Assembly (NCBI GenBank): GCA_028023455.1
Contig: JAQFVV010012424.1
Coordinates: 540,001 to 604,000, forward strand
Source of the DNA: Epiperipatus broadwayi
Lineage: Eukaryota; Onychophora; Udeonychophora; Euonychophora; Peripatidae
Direction of reading: 5' to 3'
DNA length: 64,000 nucleotides
Positions 38,395-51,309 of the stretch are shown here, piece by piece (position 1 is the first letter of the stretch; each line of letters opens with the position of its first letter). Under the pieces are notes generated by a model. The model had not been told where the DNA came from, made no database searches, and saw nothing but the letters and a program-made list of their open reading frames with translations. The translations under genes and the position numbers were made by a program.

Positions 38395-38725
38395 TATATT
38401 AAGTTCAGACCCATATGATTAATTCAGTTGGAGAGCTGAATTTAAAGACTTGTAGATGTATAAACATTTCAGATCTTAGCTGGAGTTGGTTTTTTAAAAA
38501 TCTGGTGTCCTAGCTTCTCACTGAAGATAGCCATAGCTCGAAACTTATCTGGGGATAAGCCAAACCTAAATAAAGATGATTTGAATGCTTTCTCTTGTAG
38601 CATTTATCATAAAAATAAAAAAAGCTTGTTTAGAGCTGTTAGCATGCTCTTTATATTACATATATGTAAATGCAAGCTATATAGGTCATGTGACACATGA
38701 CTTTATTTTATTACTGTCATTATTT
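38395..38725 (+). mobile_element. Hammerhead-bearing repeat, copy F1
   Basis: Ordered blocks: AAGTTCAGACCCATATGATT, ACTTGTAGATGT, TTAGCTGGAGTTGG, a hammerhead motif (38515-38555), TTTGAATGCTTTCTCTTGTAG, AAGCTTGTTTAGAGCTGTTAG and GGTCATGTGACACATGACTTT. Copy F2 follows within 70 bp in the same orientation. No ORF; compatible with a terminal repeat of a Penelope-like or a retrozyme-like element. Confidence 0.6.
38515..38555 (+). ncRNA. Hammerhead ribozyme motif, one stem III change
   Basis: TTCTCA (stem I), CTGAAGA core, TAGC-CATA-GCTC stem II, GAAA, CTTATC, then TGGGGA pairing with TTCTCA (six pairs including G-U). The expected GTC triplet reads ATC, which breaks one of the two stem III pairs. 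The core is otherwise intact. Confidence 0.5.
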
Positions 38726-38784
38726 TGCTGTTGGAAGCTTTGGCTAAATTAAATTATTAAGCCCATTAATCTATGGGGTATCTG

Positions 38785-39085
38785 AATTAAGTTCAGACCT
38801 ATATGATTATTTCACTTGAAGAGCTCAATTTAAAGACTTGTAGATGTCTAAAAATTTCAGATCTTCTTTTTAAGAGTTAACTTTTAGATAAATACTTAGC
38901 TGGAGTTGGTATTCAAATCTGGTGTCCTAACTTCTCATTGAAGAGAGCCATAGCTCAAAACTGGTCTGGGCATAATCTTAGATAAAGATGGTTTGAATGC
39001 TTTCTCTTGTAGCATTTATTATAAAAATAAAAAATAAGATTGTTTAGAGCTATTAGTATGCTCTTTATATATATATATAAAGTGC
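38785..39085 (+). mobile_element. Hammerhead-bearing repeat, copy F2
   Basis: Same block order as F1 with about 80 to 90% agreement by eye. The hammerhead at 38932-38972 has two core changes (CTGAAGA to TTGAAGA, GAAA to AAAA), so it should be inactive. Confidence 0.6.
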
Positions 39086-39287
39086 AACCAATATGTGTAA
39101 TAAAGAAACAAATAAATTATGATGAGTTTTAACTTTTGAAACATTAGATAATGAATAAATTACAGAAGCATTTTCAACTGCTTTCATGTAATCATTATCA
39201 ACTACTAATAATGATTATATTATAGTAATTGAAAATTTTATAATTATTTAAAATTTTAAAGTTACTGTGATTTATTTTTTAAAATAA

Positions 39288-39420
39288 ATAATCAAATGGC
39301 TTTATTGCTTGTGAATTTATAAGAAGTTTGAATACTAAAATGACAAAGCTGGGCCATAATCCATGAACTTTGAACTCTAGAGTCTGTCTCTTCCAAAGCA
39401 CACAGGGAATTAATATTGAG
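39288..39420 (-). mobile_element. SINE-T copy
   Basis: On the minus strand: GAGACAGACTCTAGAGTTCA, GGCCCAGCTTTGTCATTTTAG, CAAACTTCTTATAAATTCAC and AATAAAGCCATTTGATTATTT. This is the best match to the SINE-T tail. An overlapping 81-codon ORF is spurious. Confidence 0.65.
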
Positions 39421-39804
39421 CAAATATAAAACTTGTACATAAATTATCTGCATTTTTTGCCTTAGAATTAAAAAATTTGTTGAGAAAATCCAATAAAATT
39501 CACATTCAAAATTCAATTTTTTATATTTCCAGAACATATGTTGCCTTCCGCTGATTGGATCTCATATTTATTGCAAAATGTGTAAATTAATAAATGAAAA
39601 TCATATCTTAATGTTTTAATTTTGAATAAGAATTTACCAATGTGACCATTAAAAGTCCTTCAGTTAGACTGCAGATATATTGTAATTTATTCAAAACTTT
39701 TGTGCTTACAATGTTCGATGATAACAAATACTTTATAATGAGGTTTAAAACAAACTATAATTTTAATTTTATTTAAATAAGCTAATAAAGATTCCTTTTT
39801 ACAG

Positions 39805-39935
39805 CATTCCTGCATCCATTGATTACTAAGGCTTGCACTGAGTGGTGCTGCTGTATAGAAAGTTTTGCCTCTGTGAAAACAGCTTGTGTAAGCATAAAGA
39901 ATGGTGATCAAGAAATGTTTGCTACCCAATATGGT
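39805..39935 (+). repeat. Repeat P fragment
   Basis: CATCCATTGATTACTAAGGC, GCACTGAGTGGTGCTGCTGT and AAGCATAAAGAATGGTGATC match the 3' part of the 44.4-kb repeat P. Confidence 0.6.
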
Positions 39936-39984
39936 TATGGTGACTGTGGTTATTAAAGAACCAAAGACACCCAAAAATATGAAT

Positions 39985-40300
39985 GCTGAACTGAGCTTAG
40001 ATCTATATGATTATTCAAGATGATGAGCTTAGTGTGAAAACATTATTGTGTTTTCATTTTGGACTCAAGATTTATAGTTAGCTAAAAAGTAAAAAGTGAT
40101 GGTTGGAGGGTTGTATTAGATCCTAAGATCTAGGTGCAGTGTTCTCAGATATATGACTTCACATTGATGAAAGCCACAAGCTAGAAACTAGTTTGGGAAT
40201 ATTGTATGACTAGGCATTAGATAAAGATTTTATGCATAAACCTTCCTGCATCCATTGATTACTATAACTTGCACTGAGTGGTGCTGCTGTAAGGAGATTG
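39985..40300 (+). mobile_element. Hammerhead-bearing repeat P, copy 1
   Basis: GAGCTTAGATCTATATGATT, AAGATCTAGGTGCAGTG, a hammerhead-like motif (40158-40199), TTAGATAAAGATTTTA, CATCCATTGATTACT and GCACTGAGTGGTGCTGCTGT. In the hammerhead CTGATGA has become TTGATGA and the cleavage triplet GTT, so activity is unlikely or low. Confidence 0.6.
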
Positions 40301-41942
40301 TGAAGGCATTGATTGCTGATAGAGCCTGAAGGGGAATCTCTGAGGTATGCTCCAGAGTCTGACATTTAGTTACTATATCAAACTTCACAGGCAATATAGT
40401 CTACGAAAATAAAAATTGAAAATACATTTTAAAATGATTATTTACAATTTTATATTTGTAATTTGAATGTAAGACATTCATTGGCCAGACTGCAGCAGCT
40501 CTAACATTGTATGTCATCATTCTGAATGTACAGTTTTAAAACACAGCCTCAATTTCAAATTTTTGGTGTTAAGAATGTATTTGGATTATCATAATAGTTT
40601 AGTATGAAAACTAGTTATCCTGGTGATATTTATATAACTACTACTCCAACCTGAAATTTAGAACTTTCCAACATTTCATACAAAGATCAGCTAGATTTGT
40701 GTTTTCTGCCTCTCTTTTCAATCTGTCCCTTCTCTTGTACTGAATCACAATATAAACACCAAACTAAACTGAATCTTTTCTTGCAAGTCAGTTTCTAAAT
40801 TCATGAGGAATTTTTTTTTTGCTTTTATACTTTATATGCACATTATATAATCTTTTCTTTTTCAGTCTTTAAACATAGACTTGATTCTAAAAGTATGTGC
40901 TTTTGAAGTTTAAAATTCCATAGGTGAATAAATTAATGAACTTTACAACAATGAGTCATGTGACCAAACAAAATACTGAAAAACAGTTAATCATAATTGA
41001 AGTATATTGCTGTCAAGCACGTGACTTCTTTCGTGAAATAGCTGATAGAGGTTTAGAGAATGCATTGATCTTGTGTCAAACTAAGTATATATATTTGAAG
41101 GAAAAAATGAATCAGAACTAGAAGAATGATTTAGCATTCAGGTATAAGAAGTAGATGAATGTATTGTGATACATAATATAGTTTCAAAGGGATGGAATAT
41201 TTATTTTAGTCAGCAAGGTTTTACTTATCATCTAAGGAGAAACTGTAAAGCAATATGTCTCATTACAGTATTAAAAGTTGATATAAAATGTAAAAATTAG
41301 AATGGAATTTATTCATAATCTGTTAATATGACAAATATATGTACAGTTACACTGTATGATGTATTGTGGGTAGAAAATATATTTATACTAATTCTCTCCC
41401 TAAAAGCAAATAGGGTTGATTAGGCAACTTAATATTTCGATCAAACAATAGCATTTGATCATCGTCAAAAGTGCTTCATATTCCTTGATATTCTCTTGAT
41501 ATAACGTATTATCATATCTTATTTTTAGGTTGCTTATCACAAACTTTAATGAGCCAACATTATTACAATGCAGTAAAAATTCTTAGAGATAAAAGGGGGT
41601 ATTTCATTTTTTAATAAAAAAAATTCAAAAATTTTAAAGTATATAAAAAACTACCATACATGAAAGAAAATGGATTACTTAAAAAGTGTGTTATGGTGAA
41701 TTAGCAGAGAAAACAACAACCACGGTAAACAAAATAGATTCTACATTATGTAAAGTTAACAAATAATTTATTTGTATATACTTGTAGAAGAAACAGAATA
41801 ATGGTGTGGAGAATAAAATATAAGATATAATTATGAGAAATGCGGAGTGGGGGGTAGATAAAATAATTAGAAAAAAATTGTTATTCAAAATGGCGGAATT
41901 TGAACTGTTGATATATTTCTGTTACAATTTACCTTTTGTCTT

Positions 41943-42047
41943 GCATTGGTGGTCGAGAGATCAGCGCGACTGCCTTACAAGCAGTTGCCCAGGTTCCGGG
42001 TTCGCGTCCTGGCCGATGCTATAACACTTGAAAAAAAAAAAAAAAAA
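41943..42047 (+). mobile_element. Short tRNA-like SINE (SINE-G), best-preserved cloverleaf
   Basis: Acceptor stem GCATTGG pairs with CCGATGC. Anticodon arm ACTGC-CTTACAA-GCAGT is perfect. T-arm region GGGTTCGCGTCC is present. Then TATAACACTTG and A17. Flanking ACCTTTTGTC / ACTTTTTGTC is a possible target duplication. An extra ~8 nt before the T-arm separate it from a normal tRNA, so it is read as a SINE. Confidence 0.75.
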
Positions 42048-42514
42048 CTTTTTGTCATTATTAGAAATATTCCAAAAGTATAAAAACATGATCGTTTGTT
42101 TTTTAAAAAATTATTTGCAACACAATTTCTATTATAGAACTATTATAAAGATTTTTCATTTTTGGTAAAAAATCTTCTATATCACTGATTGTTTTCCTAA
42201 TTGGTATGATATCTAATATTTTATCACGTGACATTTACATTTGTAAAAGTTATTTTAGAATAGACTATTATTTTTGTTTTAATTTATTGACTTTAGTGAA
42301 TAACCTTTATTTATAAAACAAATGCATAATTATATATCAATTTTAATATAATAGAATTAAAAAAAAATGCTTTACTTATTTATCATATACAAAAAGTGGC
42401 AAATAATAAAAGCATATAATCGTCACCAATTTGCTATTCACGTATTCTACCTTAAAAAATCAAAAGATTTGACAGAAAGCAGAAATGAAATGTGATTTGT
42501 AAAGTCCCTTTTTA

Positions 42515-42655
42515 AAGGGTTCAGCATGAAATATGTATATTGGAGATCATTTATCTTTTTCACAAGTAGGTGGTCAAGTGTATCTGTTATATTGGATAGA
42601 GTGGATGGCTGAAGGGAGCTTAAAAGTCTGGGTTCAAATCCCCATTAATTACATC
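42515..42655 (-). mobile_element. Half copy of the 29-kb-type MITE
   Basis: GGTTCAGCATGAAATATGTA to AAAGTCTGGGTTCAAATCCCC matches the right half of the 35.7-36.05-kb copy. Confidence 0.6.
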
Positions 42656-42873
42656 TAGATTAAGTATGTACATTATACTTGTATTTCAAAGTCATTTTTT
42701 AATTATTTTCATATTTGGACAATAAAAAAAAAAATTAAATCGAAAATTCATAAGAAGTTCAGTTGGAAATGGTAGTCCTAAGACCCCACATTCCAAACCT
42801 GAGATTGTAACACTGCACCCAACCATATAGAAATAAGTATGTAATATTGATATTTAATAAAATGCTTTATTAC

Positions 42874-42966
42874 CTAAAAGCCATGAAGAACCAACTATTT
42901 GATTATTTAATAAAACTGAGACATTCACTTTTTTGATGCTGGTTAAGAATTGAGAAGTTATGCAAA
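42874..42966 (-). CDS. Exon b (module 1, middle exon) of cysteine-rich DUF4773-like gene
   Basis: This exon is 93 nt, phase 1 to phase 1 (two bases, 30 codons, one base). The acceptor is TTTATTTTCTAG and the donor TTTTAG|GTAATA. Of the three frames only the one fixed by the neighbouring exons is open. It encodes one cysteine and then an alternating hydrophobic stretch (core KKVNVSVLLNN) that looks like beta strands, with an N-V-S sequon. Joined to exon a, the split codon becomes Ile; joined to exon c it becomes Gly. The partner in module 2 is the 81-nt exon at 17.0 kb. The exon is too short to stand out as an ORF and was found from its splice borders and phase. It lies beside a diverged SINE-like stretch but is not part of it. 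Confidence 0.7.
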
Positions 42967-43139
42967 CTAGAAAATAAAAAATATATATAAAATTAACAAA
43001 ACAAACAACATGCATTTGTGAGTATATACATTCATAAATTATCCACTAAAAATACTATATCTAACACTTTTAAATTATAATAATAACATAATTAATAATA
43101 ATATATAAACTATAAATGGCAGTAATATTTATAATTTGG

Positions 43140-44265
43140 ACAAGATGTAAAGTATTAAACTTTTCTCAGGGTAGAGCCTACACGAAAAAAAGCAAGGTTC
43201 AAAGTAATGTTTTCATGCAAAAGGGGGTAGGAGCTGAGGAGGGCTTTTACTCATGGTAAAAATATTTTGAATATTTTATTTGCAGATATATATAAAAATG
43301 TATATATATAATTTTTTGCATTATGTGTATTTTATTTTTATTATATTTATATAAATAATTACTTATTTATGATTATTTATAAATTTTAAATATGGCTTTG
43401 TGCAATTTTATTGAATAGATATTTGAGAAAGCAAAATAAAATACATATAATGAAAAAAATTATATTTCATTTCCTTGGGTGTTTTATTGCGAATCCATTG
43501 ATAATATCGCCACAATTTGTTTTTTGCAAATTTTGATTCAATAGATAAAATTGTGAACAAAGAGAATCGTTCATGATCTATGCTGATTTCACATTAACAT
43601 GATCATAAACAGGGGCAATCAGAGGGGGGGGTAGGAGGGGCAGCTGTTCCAGGTCTTGCAGTAATAGGGGCCTCAACTTGGCAACTCAATATGTTAAATA
43701 AAAATATAGGAGAAGACAAAGTGATGTCATGGCTTAGAGAATAGCCTTAATTTTACAGTTAAATTCCCCCAAAAAATATTCGAGAAAAACTTTTCCAAGC
43801 AGACATACCATGAGTCAAAAATGTAAGCCAGTTTAAGTATGAGATGCCAATTTGACAATTCTGTGACAAAAGCAACTACAGTGCTCAGTAGCTGGCAAAA
43901 CTAATAGTCTCAGCCCTCTGTCAGTCAGTTCTGTGCTAACAGTGCTAGAGTTAATCTACCCTATCCATGTGCTATCTGGATCTGATCTGCTTGCTCGTTT
44001 CTGTGACTAATAACTAACTGTTCCCAAAGTCCTGTTTTCAATCTTGAATGTAAAAACTCTCATTTCTTCTCTCTCCCTTCCCATGTTCTTATTTTAAATT
44101 TTAAAGGGCTTCTAAAATATTAGTTGCCTTGAACCTCTCCAGATCTCATATTTTCTCTGAAAGGCCCTGACCAGAACATTGTGAAATATTTAAGCATATA
44201 CAATGTATGTAGCTGAAAAATCTACATTATTGCACAATCAGTGCTTTTACAATTATATTACTTTG
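43140..44265 (-). repeat. Interspersed repeat X, copy 2, split by a hAT MITE
   Basis: Reverse-complement match to 12.18-12.87 kb over about 43140-43609, and again over 44170-44260 (CAATGTATGTAGCTGAAAAAT). The gap is the 560-bp element at 43610-44169. There are no reading frames. Confidence 0.6.
43610..44169. mobile_element. hAT-like MITE inside repeat X
   Basis: 560 bp, starting CAGGGGCAATCAGAG and ending with the complement of CAGGGCCTTTCAGAG. Its borders coincide with the break in repeat X. The adjoining 8-mers ATCATAAA and ACCAGAAC agree at 5 of 8 positions, as for an old target duplication. No transposase is present. A G-run near the left end (43623-43630) is part of the element. Confidence 0.55.
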
Positions 44266-44394
44266 ATGTAATATGGCCTTCAAATTACATAATTTTATCA
44301 GGAAAAAGGGCAGCATAATTATGTTTAGTAATGTATAGAGTCTTGATAAATGCTGGACCTAGTGCAGTCATCACATGAACACCATTTCTTATGC

Positions 44395-44740
44395 TTATAC
44401 AAGCTGTTAGAGGCTAAACTCTCCATTCAGTAATTCCACCAGTGCAAGCCAGAGTAATCAATGGATGCAAGAATGTAAAGAATGGATGCAACTAAGATCT
44501 AGGTGCAGTGCTCTCAGATCCAAGGCTCCTCACTGATGAAAGCCACAATCTGGAAACTAGTCTGGGGATATTGGCTAATTAGGCACTAGGTAGGGATTTT
44601 AAGCACAAACCTTTTTGCATCCATTGATTACTTTAGCTTGCATTGGTGGCACTACTGTATGGAGAATTTAGCCTAGCACAGTTACATAATCTCAGGAAAG
44701 GTGATCATGTGATGTTTAGTGGTTTAATCTCAGGATATAC
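44395..44740 (+). mobile_element. Hammerhead-bearing repeat P, copy 2, with inverted end
   Basis: An inverted fragment (44408-44465, CTAAACTCTCCATTCAGTAAT) precedes a fuller copy: AAGATCTAGGTGCAGTGCTC, hammerhead, CACTAGGTAGGGATTTTAAG, CATCCATTGATTACTT, CACTACTGTATGGAGAATTT and GTGATCATGTGATGTTTAGTGG. The inverted ends make a palindrome like that at 35.5 kb. Confidence 0.65.
44527..44568 (+). ncRNA. Hammerhead ribozyme, intact core
   Basis: TCCTCA (stem I), CTGATGA (44533-44539), a weak stem II region AAGCCACAATCTG, GAAA (44553-44556), CTAGTC with the normal GUC triplet, then TGGGGA pairing with TCCTCA (six pairs). Stem III would be AC/GT around a two-base loop, the minimal form known from Penelope-like elements. 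The weak point is stem II: other copies have AGC/GCT, here one pair is lost. Confidence 0.55.
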
Positions 44741-44955
44741 TGGATATAAATTATGATAAAGGAAAAGTTTTGTATGCATTGAATATATTTTATAGTAAAT
44801 CTTATAACATCAATAAAAGCAAAAATAGAGAAATATGGCTGTTTATGCCATTTTTAAATAGCATTCAATTTAAATTTCTTAGTTTAGAATATTCACTCAT
44901 TTATACATTTTATTAATATTTTTTCAAATGATAAAAATTCTAAAAATTCCATATA

Positions 44956-45015
44956 ATAATAATAATAATGATGATGATGATGATGATTACGACAATTATT
45001 ATTATTATTGTTATT
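44956..45015. repeat. (AAT)n(GAT)n and (ATT)n microsatellite
   Basis: Short compound trinucleotide tract. Confidence 0.8.
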
Positions 45016-45019
45016 TATT

Positions 45020-48000
45020 TATTACAATAATATAAACAATATAAAATTAATATAACTTCAAATAAGGAAATACTTGTGCGAGGAGTCATATATATATAGA
45101 GTCATATATATATACACACAAAATAGTAGTAATAACAATAATTTATATTTAATTACAAAGTCACAATATAAGCAATATAATAAATTACAAAATATTAATC
45201 AAAATAACTACATAGAAAATAACCAAAATCGCAAATAATTTTTTTAACATAGCAAGTGATAGGTGGTCAGTATCTAATGAATAAGCAGAGACAAAAGAAT
45301 TAACCTAATATCATTGTAATTGAACTGCCTGTGACAACCTTTCAAATTAAAAGCAGCCAATGTCAATTGAAAAAATTTGGCTAATAATATGATCTATCAA
45401 ATAATATGTGAATGTAAATATCATATGAATGAATCAAGGTATTCTTTAGATATGGCTACTATACAGCAATAAAAAATTCTACCATTGGTCAGTCTAATAC
45501 TCCAATCAGGTTTCTTTGATCATAAAAAAATCTTGTAATTTTAAAATCTGGTCTTCATTTCAGATCACAAAGGAATATTGCATGGTAAAAGACCTTACAA
45601 GAAAAGAAAAAAATATGGAGACAATTTTTATAAATCAATTTACATGTTTTATAATGGATGGAATAGTCTGCTGGTACTAAAATACGCAGTTTGTAGAAAA
45701 TTATATAATATTTATTTCTTGCTCACATAAGTTGATTTGTTAATGGCTATAGTTTAAGTAATCAAAAATACTTCTGCATCAGATTACATATTATTACTGT
45801 TTATTTGTACATTATTATAATTTTAACATGTTATATATATATATATATATTGTACTAAAGTACATTGATATTAAATTAATTTTATGAGTCCCATGTTTTA
45901 AAATATACAAATTTAAAATTAGAATAAAATGTAAAAACTAAAGAGCAGGGGGAAAGGAGGAATTTGTATTAAATAAAATAAATTGTAAACGCTGTTTAAA
46001 ATAATAAGATTTTTTTTGTTTAAAAGAAGAAAAAAAAGTCTTGTAATAAAAAAATGATTTAATATTCTTTAAATGAATTTATAATAAAATAATAAAGAGA
46101 TTTCGTTTTATCTTATAATAAAATAAGTAAATATATGTGCGTGTGTGTATGTAATTTTTTAATAAAAATAGAAGCAAAAGCTGATTTTATTTCACAAGAC
46201 TGATGCTGCTGCTAATAAAGTTTTCCATTGTTTAAAACAGTATAAATAGCTCAACATTTTATCATTCTTGGTCTGACTTTCTCATTTTAATAAAATATTT
46301 CTTGAAGTAATATTTCCAAAAAATGTTGCATTGTTAAAACCAACATGTTTGCAGTTGACTGAAGCCACTCTCTATGCATCTAAGACCTGCAATTAGTTCA
46401 GAAAGTAATCATGTTGAAATAGATTAAATGGACAGCGGAGTGTGGGTATGCCAAACCAGACACAAAAATCATTTTTACCAGTCGTCGATGAGTTAAGAAA
46501 TAATTCCATTATGCTGTTTCTGTCATATTTAAAAATCCTAGGTAATTATTTGACTTTGATATCTTAACATTCCCGATTTCTTCTTAAAATAAAAGATAGA
46601 CTTTATTAAAAGAACTTTGAACTTTATGAATTAAACGTAAAAAAAAAAATAAACTTTAAACTTCAAAAGATAATATTTGCAATAATAAAATAAGTAAAAG
46701 CAGCATCTATTATAAAATAATATTTTTGAAGTAATGGCATGCATGTATGTGTGATTTGATTTTTTAAACTTTAAAAAAAAAAAAAATGATGTAACGTGTA
46801 TAATTTATTGGCTAAAGTAATATATTAAAATGCTTTATTTTAATCTTTTAAAAAGAAGTATGTGTGTTTCATTATAAAATAAAACGATTAATTTATTTTA
46901 AATAAAAAAAAACACTTAAATTATTTTTCTTAAAATATTTATGTTTATTTTGATACGTGCAGGTAACTATAAATATTTATTTTCCTTAATAAAAGTAGGA
47001 GGAAAAAAATCTAGTCATTAATAATAGTATTTCAGAAAAGATTGCTAAGTTAAATCTATAAATGTTTTGGCATTCAGTATAATGTTGTTATTATTAGTTT
47101 TAAAGGATTGAAGTATTATTTTTGAATAGTTCGGGGAAATTATTTTAGTTTTTTAAAAAAATAGTAGTAGCTTAGAAGAGGCAGCGTTTAAGATACCTTT
47201 TGTTTGTCTATTAGTGTGTGGTTGGAAACCGATTGAGCTAGCGGGGATTTTTCAGGTACCAAATTGTGCTGATCAGATAGACATGCTAATTCTAATGTAA
47301 TTAGCTGGCACCTAAGGGATTTTTCTTTCTTCTTTAAAAAATAAAAACAAAGTGTTTATTTGATCGGTGTATATTTGGTAGTTGAGTGTTGAATGTTATT
47401 GATAGTTCGCTATTGATGATAGTTGACACTTTACCTGAAAACCAACCACTTTCTGGAAGAGAAGTTTAGGAGGACAAAATATAATAAAATATTAGTTAAT
47501 ATTTTTATTTGTTGATGGTTGTTGTTGTTTCCTGTAGTGTAAAAGTTTAAAATTTTAAGTAGTACTTTTTGTATTGTTTTCTTGAGAGGTGGTTGGTTCA
47601 ATATATATATAACTCTGGTGAACATTATGTAGAAATATTTGACATGAAAATTTCTCATATTCAGAACAAAATAAACCAGGTTTTTATAAGTCTTTAAAAG
47701 AATTCTGTTTCACAGATATAAAAGTATTAAACTAAAGTTTCCAATTAATATTTTTTTAAAGTCTCACTTGTCTCTTTCAAGGCTTATATATCTTCTCTAG
47801 AAGTTAATGCAAAATGATTTCTGAAGTAATAGTGAGAATGTGTACTGCATTAATTTTTTTTAATCATTATTTTGACAAACTGAAGAAAGTTGTTTCTTTG
47901 TCAATAAACTTATTAAAATTATTACAAACTGGTAAAGTAAAAAAATGAGTAAGAATTTTTTTAAAACAAAAATGCATTCATTGTATTTCTTTACTTTTGT

Positions 48001-49000
48001 TTAAACTGTTTTTTTTTAAATAAAAGTAAAGAAGCATAATACATTTATGTAATATGAAGTTACTTATTCAATCTCTTTCTCCATTCATTAGCAATAATTA
48101 GACTAAATTGATTAAACATCTCCCTCCTCCCAAGAAAAAGTTTACAAACCTTCTTGCATATAATTGGTCAAATTTCTAATAATAATAAAAAAACGGAAAA
48201 TAAAAAGATTATAAAAGACATAAACTCTTATTACTATTTAAAAACACTGCATAAGTTATCATATTAGATCTGAAGATGATGAACTGTCAAAATACCAATT
48301 GGTCCTTTCATTTGAAAAATCTGTCTTAGCAACTTTTTTTTCTTCAAATTTTTGCAACAACCTGATCTCTTTTGTTTTACTGTAAGGAATTCTCCACATT
48401 AAAAACTTCTGCAGTGTTTTTCAAAGCCTTTTAACTATAAAAAACCATTATGATACGCACGTAAATGTGCAGACAAGCAATATCCCACTTGTGGATGGTG
48501 GTTTTATAAATATTGTATATTGTAATTTTTAACACAATTACATTTGACTTTCCATGTAAATTAAAGTTCTTTTTGAAAAAAATAATATAAAATTTAAATA
48601 TTTCATAAGAATTAATTATTTATATATTGAGAAAGAACTAAAGAAAATTTTTAAAATATCATATAATTTATGTGGATGCAGAATAAATAAAAGTGTTTTA
48701 AAGAAATGTTTTTGTTCTTATAAATGCATTAAAAATTAAAACAAAAAAATTTCTTCAGTTTTTATATTATATAATCAAAAACAAAAGCATAGAATGTTCA
48801 TTTTTAGAAACATTATTTTATTAGGACTATTCACTTTTGATTGCATAATACTAGGAATATAGTGAAAGTAGAAGAAAAATTATTTTTTACTTTGTAATGC
48901 ATTTAAATGAAAAAAAAAACCCATATATTTTTATTTTCTAGTGTTTAGTTTTATATTGTTCTAAAAATTATGAATGAAGAAAATTCAAATGCAATTCAAT
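45020..49000. other. Intronic stretch without recognisable gene
   Basis: Within the intron between exons a and b. Short TA repeats and A-runs; ORFs are low-complexity. No transposon protein or RNA was recognised. Confidence 0.4.
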
Positions 49001-49039
49001 ACCACTAGATGGCTGTACTGAAAAAGTAACAAGATTATA

Positions 49040-51267
49040 ATAAAAATGGTTAGCAATGTGATGGAGGATAGAAATAAAGGTAGAAATGATAGTGAAAGAT
49101 GTGGATGGAGAGTGAATGATGAGAATAAGTTGGGAGAGTATAAAATAAAAGTTGAAGAAACCATGGAGCAGTTGGTTGGGGATGAGTATAAGGACTGGTG
49201 TGGTAAAATAGAAAAAGTGGCAAATAGGATTTTAGTCGAGAATATGCAGAAGAATAAAAGTAATAAAAAAATGAGAGTTAGTAAAGAAAAGAGAGGAAAG
49301 AAGCATGCAGAGAATATAAGTGTGCTATTAAGAATAAAGAAAGTGAAAATGATATTAATGCTAAATGGGTAAAGTACTTAGAAAAGAAGAAGCTAGCTAA
49401 AATGGATAATTATAGAGAGAGGATGAAGTTAAATAGTAAATTGTTGGAGGATATTAATAAAAGTGGAAGAGATGGGAGTAAAAAATTTTGGAATTACATT
49501 AAAAGGAGAAATGTAGGGGAAAGAGAGATAGTATTAATAGATGATGAGGGAATAGAATGTAGCTCTAGAGGTGAGCTAGAGAAAATCTTAAATAGATATG
49601 TAATGGATATAGAAAAGATGTTAGATGTGAAGGAATTAGTGAAAGAAAACATGAAAGCAGTTAGTAATGGGAATATTAGGTTCACAAAAAATGAACTGAA
49701 TGAGGCAGGGAAGAGATTGAAAAGTGGAAAGGCGAGAGGTTTAGATGGATGGGCAGCAGAGATGGTAATGAATTTAGGGCATAGAGCAAAAGCAAAGTTA
49801 TTATCATGTTTTAATAAGATGGCACAGAAGACAGTTTTCTGGGTAGTTGGAGTAATACAAGAATAAGATTATTATTTAAAGAAAAGGGTAAAGATTATAG
49901 AAAGTTAAATAATTATAGACCGATAGTGGTAACATCAGTTTTATATAAAGTTTTTGCATATATGGTAGCTGGAAGAGTTGTAAAAATGGATGGAAGAGAA
50001 TAATGTAGTGGGGGGAAATGCAAGGAGGTTTTAGGTCAGATAGGCGTATAGGATATAGTTTGTAGTTACACAACTTATGGAGATGAGTAGGAATTCAGGT
50101 AGATCATTATATATGAGTTTTATAAATATAGAGAAAGCATATGATAGAGTAAATAGAAATAGATTATGGGTAAGATTAGCCAATTTGGGAATGGATGAAG
50201 CTTTAATAAATATTAAGAAATTATATGAAAGTAATTATTATACTTACCAATTAGGGGATATAGAATCAGTTAAAGTTAAAAATGGGGTGGGATTAAGGCA
50301 AGGATGCCTATGTTACCGATTTTGTTTTTGTTGTTTTTGAGTGAAATAGAGAAAGCAATAGAAAGATTTAGGAAGAGGGTAGAGATACCATTAATAGGTG
50401 GCAAAGGAGTATATACTTTGTCGGGTCTTTTTTTTGCAGATGATATCCTTTTATGTGCAGAAAGAAGAGAAGATATGAATATTATGTTAAGGACATGTGC
50501 AAGGGTGGGTAAAGAGATGGGGATTAAATTTAGTGAAGAAAAATCAAATATAATGATGGTTAATACTGGGGAAAGAGAGGATGTAGATTTTTTATTGGGG
50601 GATATAAAGTTAAGTGTAGCAGATAGATATAGGTATTTGGGAATCATCTTATGTAATCAGGAAAATTGCTTGAATGAATGGGAGAAAAAATTGGTAAATG
50701 AAGCAAAGAAAAGAAAGGGTTTGGTAAAGAAACTAACAGTATTTTCATATAATAAATATGATGTAGCTAGAATTGTATGGAAGGGAGTTGCAGTAGCAGG
50801 GTTAACATATGGTAATGATGCATTATGTGTTAGTAAAAGGATTTTAGATTATTTAAAGAAAGTACAAAGGGAAGTAGGAAGACATGCATTAGATGCAGAG
50901 GTGTGGACAGCAAAGGAGGCAATTCAAGGAGAAATGGGATGGTCAAGTTTCTATATGAGAGATGCAAAAAGTAAAATGAAAAAGTTTGGTAGATTGCAGT
51001 TTATGGATAGTAAAAGAATAACCAAAATAGTGTTTAACTGGGTTATGAGTAAAGGGCAGGTAACAAGATGGGTGAGAAAGGTAATGCGGTATGCAAAAGA
51101 TTTGGATAAAGAATTTATATCGGTATACTTGTATAAAAGATGGGATAATTGTGTTAGGAGAATTGTTGAGTGTTATAGTGGTAAGGAATGTGATAAAAGA
51201 ATAGAAGCATTAATAAAAAATTGGGAGTTGGAGAGATGGAGAAGTAGTATGGAGGGTAAGAAGAGTT

Positions 51268-51309
<42 letters not shown>

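Noticed and set aside
40924-41121. 65-codon plus-strand ORF (KQLIIIEVYCCQARDFFRE)
   Set aside because: The composition is protein-like, but there are no splice signals, family resemblance or neighbouring exons to support it.
41943-42022. Functional tRNA-Val or tRNA-Gly gene
   Set aside because: The cloverleaf has extra bases before the T-arm, is followed by a constant ATGACACTTG and an A-run, and is shared by dispersed copies, so it is a SINE.
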